From the NCBI GenBank assembly GCA_022495995.1, contig JAFEMH010001350.1:248001-312000 (forward strand): a stretch of 64,000 nt of DNA. Reading direction: 5' to 3'. The position numbers were made by a program, and so were the translations under genes. The notes beneath the pieces are model-generated. The model was given only the letters and a program-made list of their open reading frames with translations, was not told the origin of the DNA and made no database searches. This document shows positions 19,728 through 31,437 of this stretch, piece by piece. The stretch's first letter is position 1, and the number at the start of each line of letters is the position of its first letter. Origin of the DNA: Adenophora triphylla var. japonica. Taxonomy: Eukaryota > Streptophyta > Magnoliopsida > Asterales > Campanulaceae.

Positions 19728-20235
19728 AACAGAGATTTTGCTAATAATCGTGGGAGTAGTAGTTCCAGTGCTCAGAAAGGGGATACTCCTACAACTAATA
19801 AAGCACTAGTTGCAGCCAATCCTACTTTTTTCCCTGACACTCAAAGGGGTAGACAACCTGCCAAGTGCTTCAAATGTCATGGGATAGGTCATCTCAAAGC
19901 CGAGTGCCCCAATCGACATGTTGTTGCTTTGGTTGAGGATGACTTGCCAATTTATGATTAAGGAGATTAGTCTGATGGTTAGATGGAAGAGGTATTTTCA
20001 AAAACCGACAACCGGCGGTTATAACCGGCGGTTATAACCGGCGGTTATAACCGTTTAACTAACCGGCGGTTATAACCGCCTAACTAACCGCCTAACCTTG
20101 AAATTTTTAAATTTGAAATTCAAATTTCAAATTTTGAATTATATATATTATATTATATATGTTTATATATATGATATATAATATATATTTATATATATAT
20201 ATTTATTATATTATATAGTATTATATATATATATA

Positions 20236-20518
20236 CTTCCTCCGTCCCGCTAATATTAGCACAAATACTGTTTGCGCGGGAATTAAGGAATATGATATTT
20301 TAATAAAATGTTGTGAGTGTAAAAGAATGAGTGGAGAGAGAATGAGTGGAGGGTGTAATAAATTATAATGGTGTTGTGAGTATTAAAATAATGTAGGAGA
20401 GAGAATGAGTGGGGTTGGGTGAATATTTTATTAACATAAAGTTTCCTTTTTGGGAGTGTGCGGATATTAGCGGGACGCCCAAAAAGGAAAGTGTGCTAAT
20501 ATTAGCGGGACGGAGGGA

Positions 20519-20519
<1 letters not shown>
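20236..20519. mobile_element. Stowaway-type MITE nested in the hAT-like element
   Basis: Ends CTTCCTCCGTCCCGCTAATA and TATTAGCGGGACGGAGGGAG are inverted repeats flanked by TA. ~284 bp, noncoding. Confidence 0.85.
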
Positions 20520-20562
<43 letters not shown>

Positions 20563-21190
20563 TACTATTTCTTTTGAGGTAAAGGCTCCTAAATGTCCCC
20601 CCTTAATTATAAAAGGGTAAGGTTGGTTGTCCCCCTCTTTGTAATTTTAATTAATTAATAAAATTTAAGGGTACCGTCCCTTTTTATTTTATATACTTTC
20701 GTTTATTTTTAAAAAAGTTAAGTTTTATTTCTTTCAAAATTCATTACTTTTTTTATATATCTTTTTGCAAAAAATGTATATAGTAAACAAAAGTCTAAAA
20801 TGGTCTTCTTTATCCAAAAAAAAAATTTAAAAAAAATAAAAAGTTAACTTTTTTATAAAACTAGTTAAAAATCTGTTAAAAAGTTAACTATTTTCTTCAA
20901 AAAAAAATGTTAAAAACTGTTTTTTAAAAGAAATATTTCTCAAATAGCTTTGCTTAACCAAAAAAAAAAAAACTGTTAAAAAATCATTAAACACATTTTT
21001 CGTTAAAATTTCATTTATTTAAAAATTCTTAACTTTTTTTTTATAACTTTTTCCAAAAAAAATCATTAATAAGTAACATCTCAAATTGTATTCTTTATTC
21101 AAAAAAAATAAAAAAAAAATAAAAAGGGGTTATACAGTACAAAAGTTAACTATTCCGTTAAAAAAGGACCAAACTGAAAAAAAAAGAGCA
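20520..21190. other. AT-rich interior of the hAT-like element
   Basis: A (TA)n tract, then T-rich and A-rich sequence with repeated AAAAGTTAACTATT phrases. No gene is seen. Confidence 0.7.
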
Positions 21191-21399
21191 CATTTTTAAC
21201 CGTGTAACCGTGTATAACCGTGTAACCGTGTATAACCGTTAACCGTATAACCGTAACCGTTAGTACACGGTTAACGGTTAGGTTACGGTTAAGACTTAAC
21301 GAAATTTTTAACCGGCGGTTATAACCGTTAACCGGCGGTTATAACCGTTTGGACACGTCTAGATGTAGTACCGATGGATGCGTGTCATCTTTTACTTGG

Positions 21400-22920
21400 A
21401 CGTCCATGGTAGTTTGACAGAAGGGTTAAGAATGATGGGTTCAGGAATACTTACATGTTTCAGATGGATGGTTTGTCTATTATGTTCTGCCCTACAGATC
21501 CAAGGAAGGAATCAGCCACATCTAGTAAAGCCACAACTACAGTTGGTCACCAACTTCTAAGCCTGTCAACGTTTGAAGACGAAGCAGTGCAAGACAAGGG
21601 TTTCTTTGTGTTAGTAGTGCTAGAGGGTAATGAGTCAGACATGGTACCGCCGGTGGGTGTCCAGTCACTTTTAGATCTATATAGTGATGTGACATCAGAT
21701 GAAATTCCTCCAGGTTTACCACCGATGAGGGATATTCGGCATTGTATTGATCTCGTCCCAGGAGCTTCCATTCCGAACAAGGCAGCTTACCGTTTGAGGC
21801 CTAAGGAGCATGAGGAGTTGGAGAGGCAAGTTCGAGAATTGCTAGAGAAGGGTGTTATTCGGGAAAGTATGAGCCTATCTGCGGTTCCTGCATTGATGGT
21901 ACCAAAGACAGGAGGGACATTGCATAAGTGCATGGATAGCCGAGCAATCAACAAGATCACCATCAAGTATCATTTTCCCATTCCACGGATAGATGATTTA
22001 CTTGATCAGTTACATGGTGCAGTGGTGTTTTCAAATATTAACTTGCAGAGTGGTTATCATCAGATTCGCGTCAGACCTGGTGATGAATGGAAGATGGCTT
22101 TTAAAACTGGAGATGGGTTGTATGAGTGGATGGTGATGTCGTTTGGGTTATCTAATGCTCTAAGCACTTTCATGCGGCTTATAACTAGATTTTTCGGCCT
22201 TTCATCGGTACATTTGTTGTTATTTATTTTGATGATATTCTGGTTTATAGTCGGTCTGTGGAACAACACTTAAATCACTAGAGGAAAATTTTTGATGTGT
22301 TGAGGGAGCAAAAATTGTATGCTAATCGTAAGAAGTGTCATTTTCTAACTGAACAAGTAACTTTCTTGGGATATGTTGTTACAAAGGAGGGTATTAAGAT
22401 GGATGATTCGAAGGTGGAGGCAATTACTAGTTGGCCAACACCAACGAATGTTCATGATATTCGGCGCTTTCATGGTTTGGCTTCTTTCTATCGTCGCTTT
22501 ATTCGGAACTTTAGTAGTATTATTTCTCACATTACTGAATGTTTGAAGGGAGGCGTGTTTGTTGGAAGAAAGAGGCCGATGGTGCTTTTCAGCTTTTGAA
22601 ATCTATAGTCACGACAACTCCTGTTTTGGCTTTACCTGATTTTGAAGGTGTTTTTGAGGTACATTGCGATGCTTCTAATGTGGGTATTGGGGGAGTTCTC
22701 AGTCAGAGTTAGAGACCAATAGCTTTCTTTAGTGAAAAGTTGAATGATGCACGCAGGAATTACTCGACCTATGATAAAGAGTTTTATGCTATTGTTCGTA
22801 CCTAGGAACAATGGCAACATTATCTCCTGTTTAAGGAATTTGTGTTATTTTGTGATCATGAGGCACTTAAGTATATTCAGGGCAAGATAAACTCAATCTA
22901 CGTCATGCCAAATGGGTGGA
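21400..22920 (+). pseudogene. gypsy reverse transcriptase and RNase H, broken (unit 1)
   Basis: The 21455-22273 frame encodes the RT start: YRLRPKEHEELERQVRELLE, PALMVPKTGGTLHKCMDSRA, FPIPRIDDLLDQLHG and SGYHQIRVRPGDEWKMAFKT. The catalytic VVIYFDDILVYS is present near 22215-22250 but in another frame. TAG at 22276 follows, and RT resumes at 22297 ([20 protein letters not shown]). RNase H pieces ([27 protein letters not shown]) carry stops at 22710 and 22803. cDNA synthesis is not possible from this copy. Confidence 0.85.
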
Positions 22921-24290
22921 GTTTATTCAGATTTTCACGTTTGTTATCAAGCACAAAGCGGGAGTTCAAAATCGGGTTGCTGATGCACTGAGCCGTCGAC
23001 ACCTGTTGCTGACTACTATGCGTTGTGAGGTAGTTGGGTTTGACACTTTTCGTGATTTGTATAGTGACGATCCGTATTTTAAGGATGTGTGGGAAAAATG
23101 TTCCATAGGTAGCTTCCAGCAGTTTTTTTTATCCATGATGGGTATTTGTTTAAAGGAAACAAGCTTTGCATTCCCTTCTGTTCATTGCATGACTTCATCA
23201 TATCTGAGAGCCACGAGGGGGGACTCGTTGGGCACTTCGGCAAACATAAAACTTTGGCACTAATTGCAGACCAATTTTTTTGGCTAAAGTTGGGGCAGGA
23301 TGTTGCTAGATTTGTGGAGAGATGCCGTGTTTGTCATATGGCCAAAACTCGCAAAACTAATACAGGTTTATACACTCCTTTACCCATTCCTGCAGCACCT
23401 TGGGAAGATATCAACTTGGATTTCGTATTGGGATTGCCTAGAACGCAGCGACAAAAGGATTCCATTATGGTTGTTGTTGATCGTTTCTCTAAGATGGCCC
23501 ATTTTGTGCCATGCAGCAAAACTTTTGATGCACCACAGGTAGCAGATTTGTACTTTAAGGAGATTGTAACACTTCATGATATTCATAAATCTCTCACTTC
23601 TGATCGAGATGTCAAGTTTATCAGTCATTTTTGGCAAACGTTGTGGCGAAAGTTGGGTTCTCGATTGCAGTTCAGTAGTTCTTATCACCCACAGACTGAT
23701 GGGCAAATTGAAATTTTAAATCACAGATTGGGAAACTTGTTACAAAGCTTGGTTGGTGACAGTCCACGCCAATGGGATTTAACACTAGCACAGGCTGAGT
23801 TTGCTTACAATCATTCGCAGAATCGGACCACTGGTAAAAGCCCATTCCAGACTGTTTATGGGTGTAATCCTATCAGCCCCCTAGACCTTGTACCCATTAT
23901 TGTTTCCAGTCAATACAGTTTTGATGCAGAAGAACGCGCCAAGCAGATAAGGAACTCCATGAACAGGTTCACCTACGTATCATTCAGCAAAACAGTAAGT
24001 ACAAGAAGCGGATTCACAAGCATCGCAAGAGAGTTTTGTTCAAGGTAGGTGACTTGGTTTGGGTTCACTTACGTAAAGGGAGATTTCCAGCTGGACGTTT
24101 TGGCAAATTACAACCGAGAGCCGATGGCCCATTTTGAGTGGTGGAGCGGATTAATGACAATGCTTACAAGATTGACTTGCCAGGTGATTACAACGTCTCT
24201 GCAACATTTAACGTGTCTAATTTATCCACGTACCATGGTGACAATGATGATGATGTCGACTTGAGGTCGAGTCTTTTTCAAGAAGGAGAG
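22916..24290 (+). pseudogene. gypsy integrase, nearly complete core (unit 1)
   Basis: The frame from about 23146 to 24048 has the zinc-binding part (CRVCHMAKTRK), and the core with INLDFVLGLPRTQ, SDRDVKFISHFWQTL and YHPQTDGQIEILNHRLGN, so the D-D-E residues are kept. The usual ADGQTE is TDGQIE. Upstream, an error at about 23125 breaks the link to RNase H. The tail AGRFGKLQPRADGP, YKIDLPGDYNVSATFNVSNL (24138-24235) lies in shifted frames and runs into the 3' LTR. No chromodomain is seen. Confidence 0.85.
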
Positions 24291-24293
24291 GAT

Positions 24294-24707
24294 GATGCAG
24301 TTCAACATGACGATAGTTCAGCACAGCAGGAAGCAGTTCACAGGGCACGACTTGTGATCTCCACGACTCGTGACACTGATCAGCACGAGTGCAACAATGA
24401 GTACGACTCGTACCACGAGTGGGTTAAGAAGGGAACGACTCGTAACCTTTAGCATGAGTCGTGCTTTCGGCAGAAAGACGGAATCCGATTTTTATTTTGC
24501 TGATGTTTGTACAATTAAGTTAGGGTATTTTGGCTTTTTAATTTTAAAGTCGTTTTAGGGTTTGTGTGGAAGTATTTATACTTGTTTTAGGGTTTTGAAA
24601 ACTTAGACTTTGATTATTTATGAATTATTAAGAAAAGCTTGAAGCTTTCTTTTATCGAATCTTGGTTCTTTCTTGTTCGGTCTTTAATCTCTAGCCGCAA
24701 TGCATCA
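24294..24707 (+). repeat. gypsy 3' LTR, unit 1
   Basis: Matches 18441-18857. Its first bases overlap the codons for the acidic EGEDD end of pol. Confidence 0.85.
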
Positions 24708-24734
24708 ATATTTGACATAATATTAAATATTATA

Positions 24735-25095
24735 CTCCCTCCGTCCCAGATCAAGAGTCCTACTTTTCCTTTTGGTCCGTTCCATACCAAGAGTCCCTTT
24801 TCATAAATGGCAAGTTTTTGAATATATTTATACCCTTATAATTTAATATATTTACAAAAAAATCATTCATTAAAGAAGTTAACATATTTACAAAAAAAAC
24901 CAATCATTAACTTATTATTTCTCCCACTCATTCTCTCTCCTATTAAAAAACCAATCATTAACTACTATTGCAAAAAAATCAATCATTAACTACTATTTCC
25001 TATCTTACATTTAACTTTTATTCATTTTTAAAAAAAATTATTAAGAAGCGTGAAATTTCCCCCGAGAACCCTTGGTCTGGAACGGACGGAGGGAG
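24735..25095. mobile_element. Stowaway-type MITE
   Basis: CTCCCTCCGTCCCAGATCAA and its inverted partner (GGTCTGGAACGGACGGAGGG) bound ~361 bp with AACCAATCATTAAC repeats inside. A TA precedes it. The unit 2 copy is at 40062-40424. Confidence 0.75.
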
Positions 25096-25207
25096 CAAGT
25101 ATTATGAGTTTGCCAACATATTGTTTCATATTTTAATCTATTTTAATAGAAAAACATCATGAATATATAGTACATAGAGCTTCCTTCTAATTTCTAGAAA
25201 AAAAATA

Positions 25208-25446
25208 GTCCCTCCGTCCCAGCGCAATAGAGACTTTTAGTCAAATTGAAAAAACTTTGATCAAATCATTTATATAAAAAATAATGATTCTAATAAAAAT
25301 TTAAAAATTATTATTGTATCACGATTGATAATACTTTCAATAACAATTTTTAGATTTTTATTAGGATCATTATTTTTTATATAAATTAGTGATCAAAGTT
25401 ACATCAAATTTGACTAAAAATCTCTATTGCACTGGAAAGGAGGGAG
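25208..25446. mobile_element. Stowaway-type MITE
   Basis: GTCCCTCCGTCCCAGCGCAA and TTGCACTGGAAAGGAGGGAG ends, TA flanks, long inverted repeat throughout (TTAGTCAAATTG / AATTTGACTAAA; TATAAAAAATAATGATTC / GATCATTATTTTTTATA). The unit 2 copy is at 40539-40781. Confidence 0.85.
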
Positions 25447-26698
25447 TATATATATAACTCTAGTTGAACTTCCTTCTAATGGATCCTTTTTGAATTTTAT
25501 TAAACATCATATTCAGGTGTTTGGGTCAAAATTGAAGTTGACTTTTTGAATTTGGCACGAGTACAATGGATTGGGCATCAAGAAATTAACCATCATGACG
25601 TCTTATTGACCCAACTAACTCAAAAGTAATGTGGAATTTTGACTTGGGTGTTTAATGGATCCTTTCCTTGTGGTCCTAACTTCCATTCTAACAATAAAGT
25701 TTATTGTTCTCCATTTAATTTAATCTTAATATTAAGAGAATTCACTATATTTATATTTAAGTAATAAAGCAACTGAAAATCTTACTCTAGAACATATTAA
25801 AAAGGAAAATAAAAATTTTATTCTGATAGAAGAAAGTATTTAATAAGTAGTGGGGTCTAAAAACAATATTTAATCAACTATAGACTATAGTCAGCCATAT
25901 TTATGGCCAAACTTTTATTGAGTTTTTTTTTTTCTATTTTTTTTTTTTTAATATTGGTATTACTCTAAATTTTGAATGGTAGTAATACTCATGCATGGAT
26001 CTACTTAAAAAAAAAAAAAAGACTTGTCACCATCAAAACAATTTTGTTAAGTGACCTGGAAATATCAAAGCAAGGATGGTTTCTTAATCTATATTTTAAA
26101 ATGGAGTATTGATTAAAGAAATCTTGTGCAGTAAACTCTTGAAGTAGTCATATTTTGAAGGATCCGGGCTTGTGCGGTTCAATTGCACATTAGTCCGCTG
26201 TTCCGCAATTTTGATCGTTCATTTGCATTTCAGCGGCTCTCATTGTTGCTCTTCATTAATGGCATTTTAGTCATTTTCCTCGACTCGTAATTTCCTACCC
26301 GTTTGATTAGCTCGCGCTCGATCTTGCCCCTTTTTATTACGTTAACCTAATGCAATATCTGTTAGCTCCTCACCATTATTGGTTATGTAACTCTATAATT
26401 CCCAGTTTGGCAAACTGAAGAAGTTTGAATTTATGCTTTTCTGCAATGCTTTTAGTTGGGATTTTCATTGCATGAAAAAAAAAATGAAGACCGATACAAA
26501 ATGCAACTTTAATTCGAAGAATGAGGAATATAACAATTAGAGAATTTTCAAAAAAAAATCAAAATAAAAATAAATCTATAGTGATAGTGTAAAACATTAT
26601 GAAAATGTAGTACATAGAACTTGGTTATATATACAAAATCTTTCGTACTATTAACTACGACTAGTGCCTGCATGATGATGTTGCAGTTGGACATGTAA

Positions 26699-26896
26699 TC
26701 ATAAATGCGAAAAATGTGTTCCCACAGGGAAGTAGTTCACTGGCATCGGAGCACTGGTGGACGTAGACTTACTCTTCTTCATCTTGACTGTCTGATCTTT
26801 GCCTGATTTTCTTGATGCACTCATGCTTTCTTCTTCACATGAAACTTTGCTGGGATCACTAGTGAAGCAATTAAAGGGGTTTAAGAAGAATGCCAT
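26699..26896 (-). CDS. Small peptide gene F1 (65 aa)
   Basis: ATG at 26896 gives MAFFLNPFNCFTSDPSKVSC, then a longer Ser/Lys middle (SRKSGKDQTVKMKKSKSTST) and the end SAPMPVNYFPVGTHFSHL. It is the most diverged type: SQLSRL is THFSHL and residue 9 is Asn. The protein is identical to F2. The TATA box lies about 110 bp upstream. Both cysteines and the YFPVG core are kept, so the constraint on these parts predates the split of F from A, B and D. Confidence 0.7.
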   Translation of the reverse strand: MAFFLNPFNCFTSDPSKVSCEEESMSASRKSGKDQTVKMKKSKSTSTSAPMPVNYFPVGTHFSHL

Positions 26897-27001
26897 TTCA
26901 AGACTCTGAGAATTTTAATATTTCACAAATATTCGAGTTTTCTGAGCACTTTTGAGAAGGCAAAATTACTAATGGTTGTGTTTATACGTCCTCATGGTCT
27001 A

Positions 27002-27014
27002 TCCATATTTATAT
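27002..27014 (-). promoter_or_regulatory. TATA box of gene F1
   Basis: The minus strand reads ACATATAAATATGG. Repeated at about 42256-42268 for F2. Confidence 0.6.
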
Positions 27015-27574
27015 GTAAATGAGGAAGGCAAAACTAAGAAGATTTGGTCAACTTCCGCGAAGTTGTAGGTAATAACTTGACGAAAAATGAAATTTCCATG
27101 GAACTTTACTAAATTAGTCATGGAAATGAAAATGACTGTTGTTTGACACTATCTTTATGTTGGTATTGTGCCTAAAAACAAGGTACACATGCTCTATTAA
27201 TGGATTGGGCACCAAGGATATGGATATTACAAGTCAAATAAATTATCGAAATGTGAGTGAACCAATCGTTTGTGCTAAACGTTGATGGGGTGGGGGTGGG
27301 GGGGGGGGGAGGGGCTTAATAACTTCATTTATGTGCATTTTTGACTGATTATTGAATTTGAATGGATCAAGACTTTGGAAAGTTACGTTTTCCTACTTTA
27401 AGTTGCTTCGTCTTTAGGGAACTTTGATGACTAGTTATGCAACAGAATTAGAATGCGGGCGGGCGACCATGTCGCCTAGTAAAATGATTAAAATCCCAAA
27501 ATCTTAAAAAGTTGTTCTACTGAGCCAGAGGATTGATAAAAATATTGAGTAATAAAGAGATTGAAACTTGAATT

Positions 27575-27735
27575 TAAGGCCCGTTTGGTTCGGGGTAAAG
27601 GGAGGGAAAGTGGGGGGAATGTAATGGACAATTCCTTTTGATTTTTTCATTGAGCATGTTTGGTTCATTTTTTTGAAAAATTTTCCATTCCAAAAGGTTT
27701 CCATTCCAAATTGGACCGAAATTCCTCCCACGAGT
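27575..27735. mobile_element. MITE or fragment starting GGCCCGTTTGGTTC
   Basis: GGCCCGTTTGGTTCGGGG is a common terminal sequence of plant hAT/PIF-type MITEs, and T-rich phrases with GTTTGGTTCATTTTTTTGAA follow. The right end is unclear. It interrupts or abuts the copia-3 RNase H end. Confidence 0.4.
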
Positions 27736-27736
27736 A

Positions 27737-28976
27737 GAAGTCCCTTGGTAAAAATATCTGCAACTTGAAACCAGGACGGAACATGAAGTACTCGTACCTG
27801 ACCGCCAGCAACCTTCTCGCGGACAAAGTAAATGTCCATCTCAATATGCTTGGAACGTTGATGTTGAACAGATCGCACTAACATTATCATAATATACCAA
27901 TGTTGCCTTCCGAATAGGAACATGAAGTTCTAAAAGAAGGTTACGTAACCAACAAGACCCCAGGGTACTACACCTCAGCACTAGAACGAGATAACGTAGG
28001 TAATCATTTAGACGACCACGAAATCAAGTTATCTCCAAGAAAAACACAATAACCCGATGTAGACTGGCGGGAGGACATCCCCCCCCCCCAATCTGCATCT
28101 GTATAAGAAAAGAGGACGGATGTAGATGACGGAGAGAGATGCAATCCAAGTGTAATAGTGCCTTGAATATATCGAATAATGTGTTTTAAAGCATTCATAT
28201 GAGACACCATAGGAGCATGCATAGATAGGCAAATATATTGGATTGCATAAGATATATCGGGCCTAGTAAATGCCAAATATTGTAACGCGCCTGCCAGGCT
28301 ACGGTACAAAAATGGATCCAAAAATGGCTCGAACGAGGTAGCACTGAGTTTGGACTTTGTATCCACTAGAGTAGAAGTGGATTACACGAAGTCATACCTG
28401 TCGAAGAGATAATCTCCTCCGCATATTTGCGCTGAGACAAAAATAAACCCGAAGCGGAGCGGACCACTACAATGTCCAAAAATTAGCTTAAGGGGCTAAG
28501 GTCCATAGCAAATTCAGAGCTCAGAAGAGACATGATATAATGTCGAAGTGTGTCAGATGAAGCAGTCAAAATGATATCATCAACATAGAGAAGATGATAT
28601 GCAACCTGTCCCTCATGATGAAAAATAAATAAAGACTGATCTAACTTACTATTTGTAAAACCAATACACGTAAGAAACTCAGCAAACCTCTTATACCACA
28701 TCCGGGGAGCCTGTTTAATACCATATAGTGACTTTTTCAACAAGCAAACATGATCCGGAAGGAGAGGATCTCGATATCCCATAGGCTGCTACATATATAC
28801 TGTTTTCATGAGCTCCCCATGCAAAAATGCATTTTTCACATCAAGCTGATGCAATGCCCAATTCTTAGAAATGGCTAAGCTAAGTACCAAATGGATAGTT
28901 GCTGGTTTAACCAACGGGCTAAATGTATCACCACAGTCGACCACAACCTGCTGAGTTTTCCCATCACCTACAAGAC
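27737..28976 (-). pseudogene. Ty1/copia (copia-3) reverse transcriptase-RNase H fragment
   Basis: Minus-strand pieces: [53 protein letters not shown] (catalytic YVDD intact, about 28570-28610), SLAGALQYLAFTRPDISYAI, SYTDADWGGGMSSRQSTSGY and SKHIEMDIYFVREKV. Stops at about 28790 and 28480 and frame changes near 28400 and 27930 break it. The sequence is far from copia-1, -2 and -4. The right side is cut by the copia-2 LTR at 28977 inside the RT start. The upstream part is not in the window. Confidence 0.85.
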
Positions 28977-30594
28977 TGTTGGGTTTTGGGGTTACAAACG
29001 CAACGGAAAATTTAACAAAGAACATCAAAACCCTAGCCCTTAGATCTGTCTAGCATGAAGAGATTAGAAAAACTATGAAATAGAATTACATACCTTTAAT
29101 GCGATTTCGTTTGTCAAAACAGATCTCAAAATTCAAGCCTTGAACTTTGATGTCGAATCTTCTAATCTTTCCTTCTTCGAACTTGGTGATGAAATCAACA
29201 ATGGAGCTTCAAGCCTTAGGAGATAAAACAATTTCCCTCTAATGGTGATCCACACGCGAACGAACAAGAAAACCTTCTTGTTGAATTGCTAGATGATCCT
29301 CTTGATTATTGAACCACTTTTCAATAATCTATGGCTATTACGGAATTAAATCTAGGGTGTTTTGATCTTTGATTCACAATCAAAATCAAGATAATTGTGT
29401 TTATTAAGCCCTAAAATTCGTATGTTATGGCTGAGGCAAAAGGACATATTTATACTTTATAAATAACCCTAACAATTAGGGAGAAAAGTCCTTTTCTGAA
29501 GCTAAAACGGATTGCTGAAACGAGTGCTGGGCGGTCGCCGACCAAGGGCTCGGTGGTCGCCCAGTTGTATAGCCTTTTCTCTTATTTCGAAAACCGAACA
29601 TGGGCGGTCGCCCACTTGTACAATCTTTCATGCATTGTTTTCGAAATCCTCATAAGCGGTCGCCCATGTTCACTTCGGCGGTCGCCCAAGTCAACAGTTG
29701 ACTTGTGGGCGGTCGCCCACATGAACCTCAGCGGTCACCCAAGAGTCCAGATTCCATAATTTCAGCCCGAATCAAATTCGTTCTTTGTGTGTGACCCAAA
29801 AAAAATTAGATTATGTTTGTAGTGAGTCAAAACATGACCTCACAAGACATAAGTTGTTTCTAGCAAACCATTATATCCACCCAATTAATATAACATCAAA
29901 GCTTGATTCCTCGATAGATCAAATGTCATAATCCCTTTATGCACGATGTCCAATTGAACATGAGTCATGATCTATGTCAACTCATTCCGTTCAATAATTT
30001 CTCGATTCCGAATATGTTGATAATACAAGTGCATTTGATCTTTATCAAATCTCTTGAGTATGGCCATACATTTCAACAACACTATTCATCGAGGGGCCCA
30101 AGCAGATATCTCTCTTCATATAAGAGGGGCAAAATCTCATCTAGACTTATCATTCTTCCCTACATGAATCCAATCGTGCTAACATAGCCCTTATTGCTAT
30201 CCGATTAAAGATAATGTTAAACTATATTCAACACGATCTTCACCATGTGGAAGACGATGATAATCTCAGGTACAAATGATTCAATAACACGACTATCATG
30301 AGATTTAATCTTGACAACAGACCATGTCATAAATATCATAAGTAGGTCATGTCCAATACTTGTTCTCTAGCAAGTATCCATAAGTGTAATGTGCATCTCC
30401 ATGCATATAATCATCTCTATGATTATCCATTACCAACTTATACTAGTTGTTCACAACAACTAGAGACGCAGTTCAATATAATAAACATGCAAACATATAA
30501 TGAACAGAATAAACATGTACTCTATAATAAATGATAAAGATGATACATAACGGTTCAAGTTAAACATAGCTATAGCCTAGGGCATTACACCAAC
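28977..30594 (-). repeat. copia-2 LTR (left copy, ~1.6 kb)
   Basis: It runs from TGTTGGGTTTTGGGGTTACA to GGCATTACACCAACA and matches 46439-48077 over its length. Minus-strand TATA AAGTATAAATATG is at 29447-29456. The adjacent ATCTCCCAC at 30595 is the complemented polypurine tract, so this is a 3' LTR. Confidence 0.9.
29522..29750. repeat. Iterated GGGCGGTCGCCCA near-palindromes in copia-2 U3
   Basis: Seven copies, for example GGGCGGTCGCCGACC, CGGTGGTCGCCCAG, TGGGCGGTCGCCCAC (twice), AAGCGGTCGCCCATG and GGCGGTCGCCCAAG. Eight lie in the other LTR (46985-47230). They are upstream of the TATA box in the element's sense. Confidence 0.9.
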
Positions 30595-31437
30595 AATCTC
30601 CCACTTGCACTCGGCTCCATCTATGTATCTAATACCCATGGACCTCACATGACCATCATGCTTTACTTGTGTGAGGGGCTTTGTAAGCGGATCCCCAATG
30701 TTATCATCGGTTAATACTTTGCATATCTTAACGTCTCCCCGATCAATGAACTCTCGAATGAGATGGAAACGTCTAAGTATATGTTTGGATGGCTGATGTG
30801 ACCTTGGTTCCTTTGCTTGCGCAATGCCACCATTATTGTCACAATAAAGTTCCACTGGATTAGTGATACTTGGAACAACTTCCAAGTCACTAATGAACTT
30901 CTTGATCCAAACTGCCTCCTTAGCTGCATCGGATGCCGCTATATATTCGGCCTCAGTAGTAGAATCGGCAATAGTACTCTGTTTGGAAATCTTCCAACAT
31001 ATCGCACCTCCGTTAAGCATAAACACAAATCCCGACTGCGATCGGAAATCATCCTTGTCGGTTTGAAAGCTAGCATCTGTGTAACCTCTTACAACAAGAT
31101 CTTCTTCCATCCCTCCAAATACCAAAAACGCATCCTTATTCTTTCTTAAGTACTTTAGGATCGTCTTGACTGCCGTCCAATGGTTCTCACCAGGATCAGA
31201 TTGGTAACGACTTGTCATGCTCAAAGCATACGAGACATCGGGTCTAGTACAAATCATAGCATACATGATAGATCCAATAGCCGAAGTGTATAGAACTTCA
31301 TTCATCCTCTTTCGTTCATCAGTTGTCTTAGGACACTGAGTCTTACTAAGAGTAACACCATGACTCATTGGCAAGTTTCCTCTCTTAGAATTTTCCATTT
31401 TGAATCTTCTAAGAACCTTGTCAATGTAGGTACTTTC
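30595..31437 (-). pseudogene. copia-2 RNase H region, fused to copia-1 gag
   Basis: The frame reads STYIDKVLRRFKMENSKRG, SAIGSIMYAMICTRPDVSYA, RGYTDASFQTDKDDFRSQSG, STTEAEYIAASDAAKEAVW, LYCDNNGGIAQAKEPRSHQP and DPLTKPLTQVKHDGHVRSMG: a complete RNase H with its catalytic Asp, Glu and Asp. At 31437 the frame passes without a stop into copia-1 sequence read in another phase. The hybrid reading frame is an accident of the join. Confidence 0.85.

Larger units (their letters stand above)
20000..21362. mobile_element. hAT-like non-autonomous insertion with AACCGGCGGTTATAACCG repeats
   Basis: Unit 2 lacks this 1.36-kb segment. Both ends carry repeats of ACCGGCGGTTATAACCG (20005-20100, 21300-21350), with TAACCGTGTAACCGTGTA variants near 21200. 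The right end reads TAGACGTGTCCAAACGG on the minus strand, like hAT termini in plants. There is no transposase. The insertion goes with loss of ~320 bp of protease sequence (37012-37334 in unit 2), so it was not a clean insertion or was followed by deletion. Confidence 0.55.
18441..24707 (+). mobile_element. Ty3/gypsy retrotransposon, unit 1 copy, inactive
   Basis: LTRs at 18441-18857 and about 24294-24707 flank plus-strand gag-pol, with target duplication ATATT on both sides (18436-18440, 24708-24712). Order is gag, (protease lost), RT, RNase H, integrase, as in gypsy elements. Stop codons in gag and RT, a frame change before the RT active site and the insertion at 20000-21362 inactivate it. 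It shares most defects with the unit 2 copy, so it was dead before the duplication. Confidence 0.9.
24708..26698. other. Host spacer between gypsy and gene F1, with MITEs
   Basis: There is no gene. It holds two Stowaway-type MITEs (separate entries), a relic of a peptide-gene upstream block (CTTCCTTCTAAT, CATCATATTCAGGTG at about 25505, TGGATTGGGCATCAAG at 25569), and AT-rich sequence. The relic has no peptide frame after it. Unit 2 lacks ~75 bp around 25998-26070. Confidence 0.6.
15546..27427. repeat. Segmental duplication unit 1
   Basis: This is collinear with 32868-42671. Both hold genes B, D and F, the gypsy element and the same MITEs in the same order and at the same points. Unit 1 alone has the TRIM (16178-16529) and the hAT-like insertion (20000-21362). 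Unit 2 alone has lost most of the gypsy integrase. A third copy begins at 56469. Confidence 0.9.

Noticed and set aside
30349..30534. 61-codon frame in the copia-2 LTR (also 47831-48016)
   Set aside because: Lies in U3 of both LTRs with no domain; its presence in both copies only reflects LTR identity.
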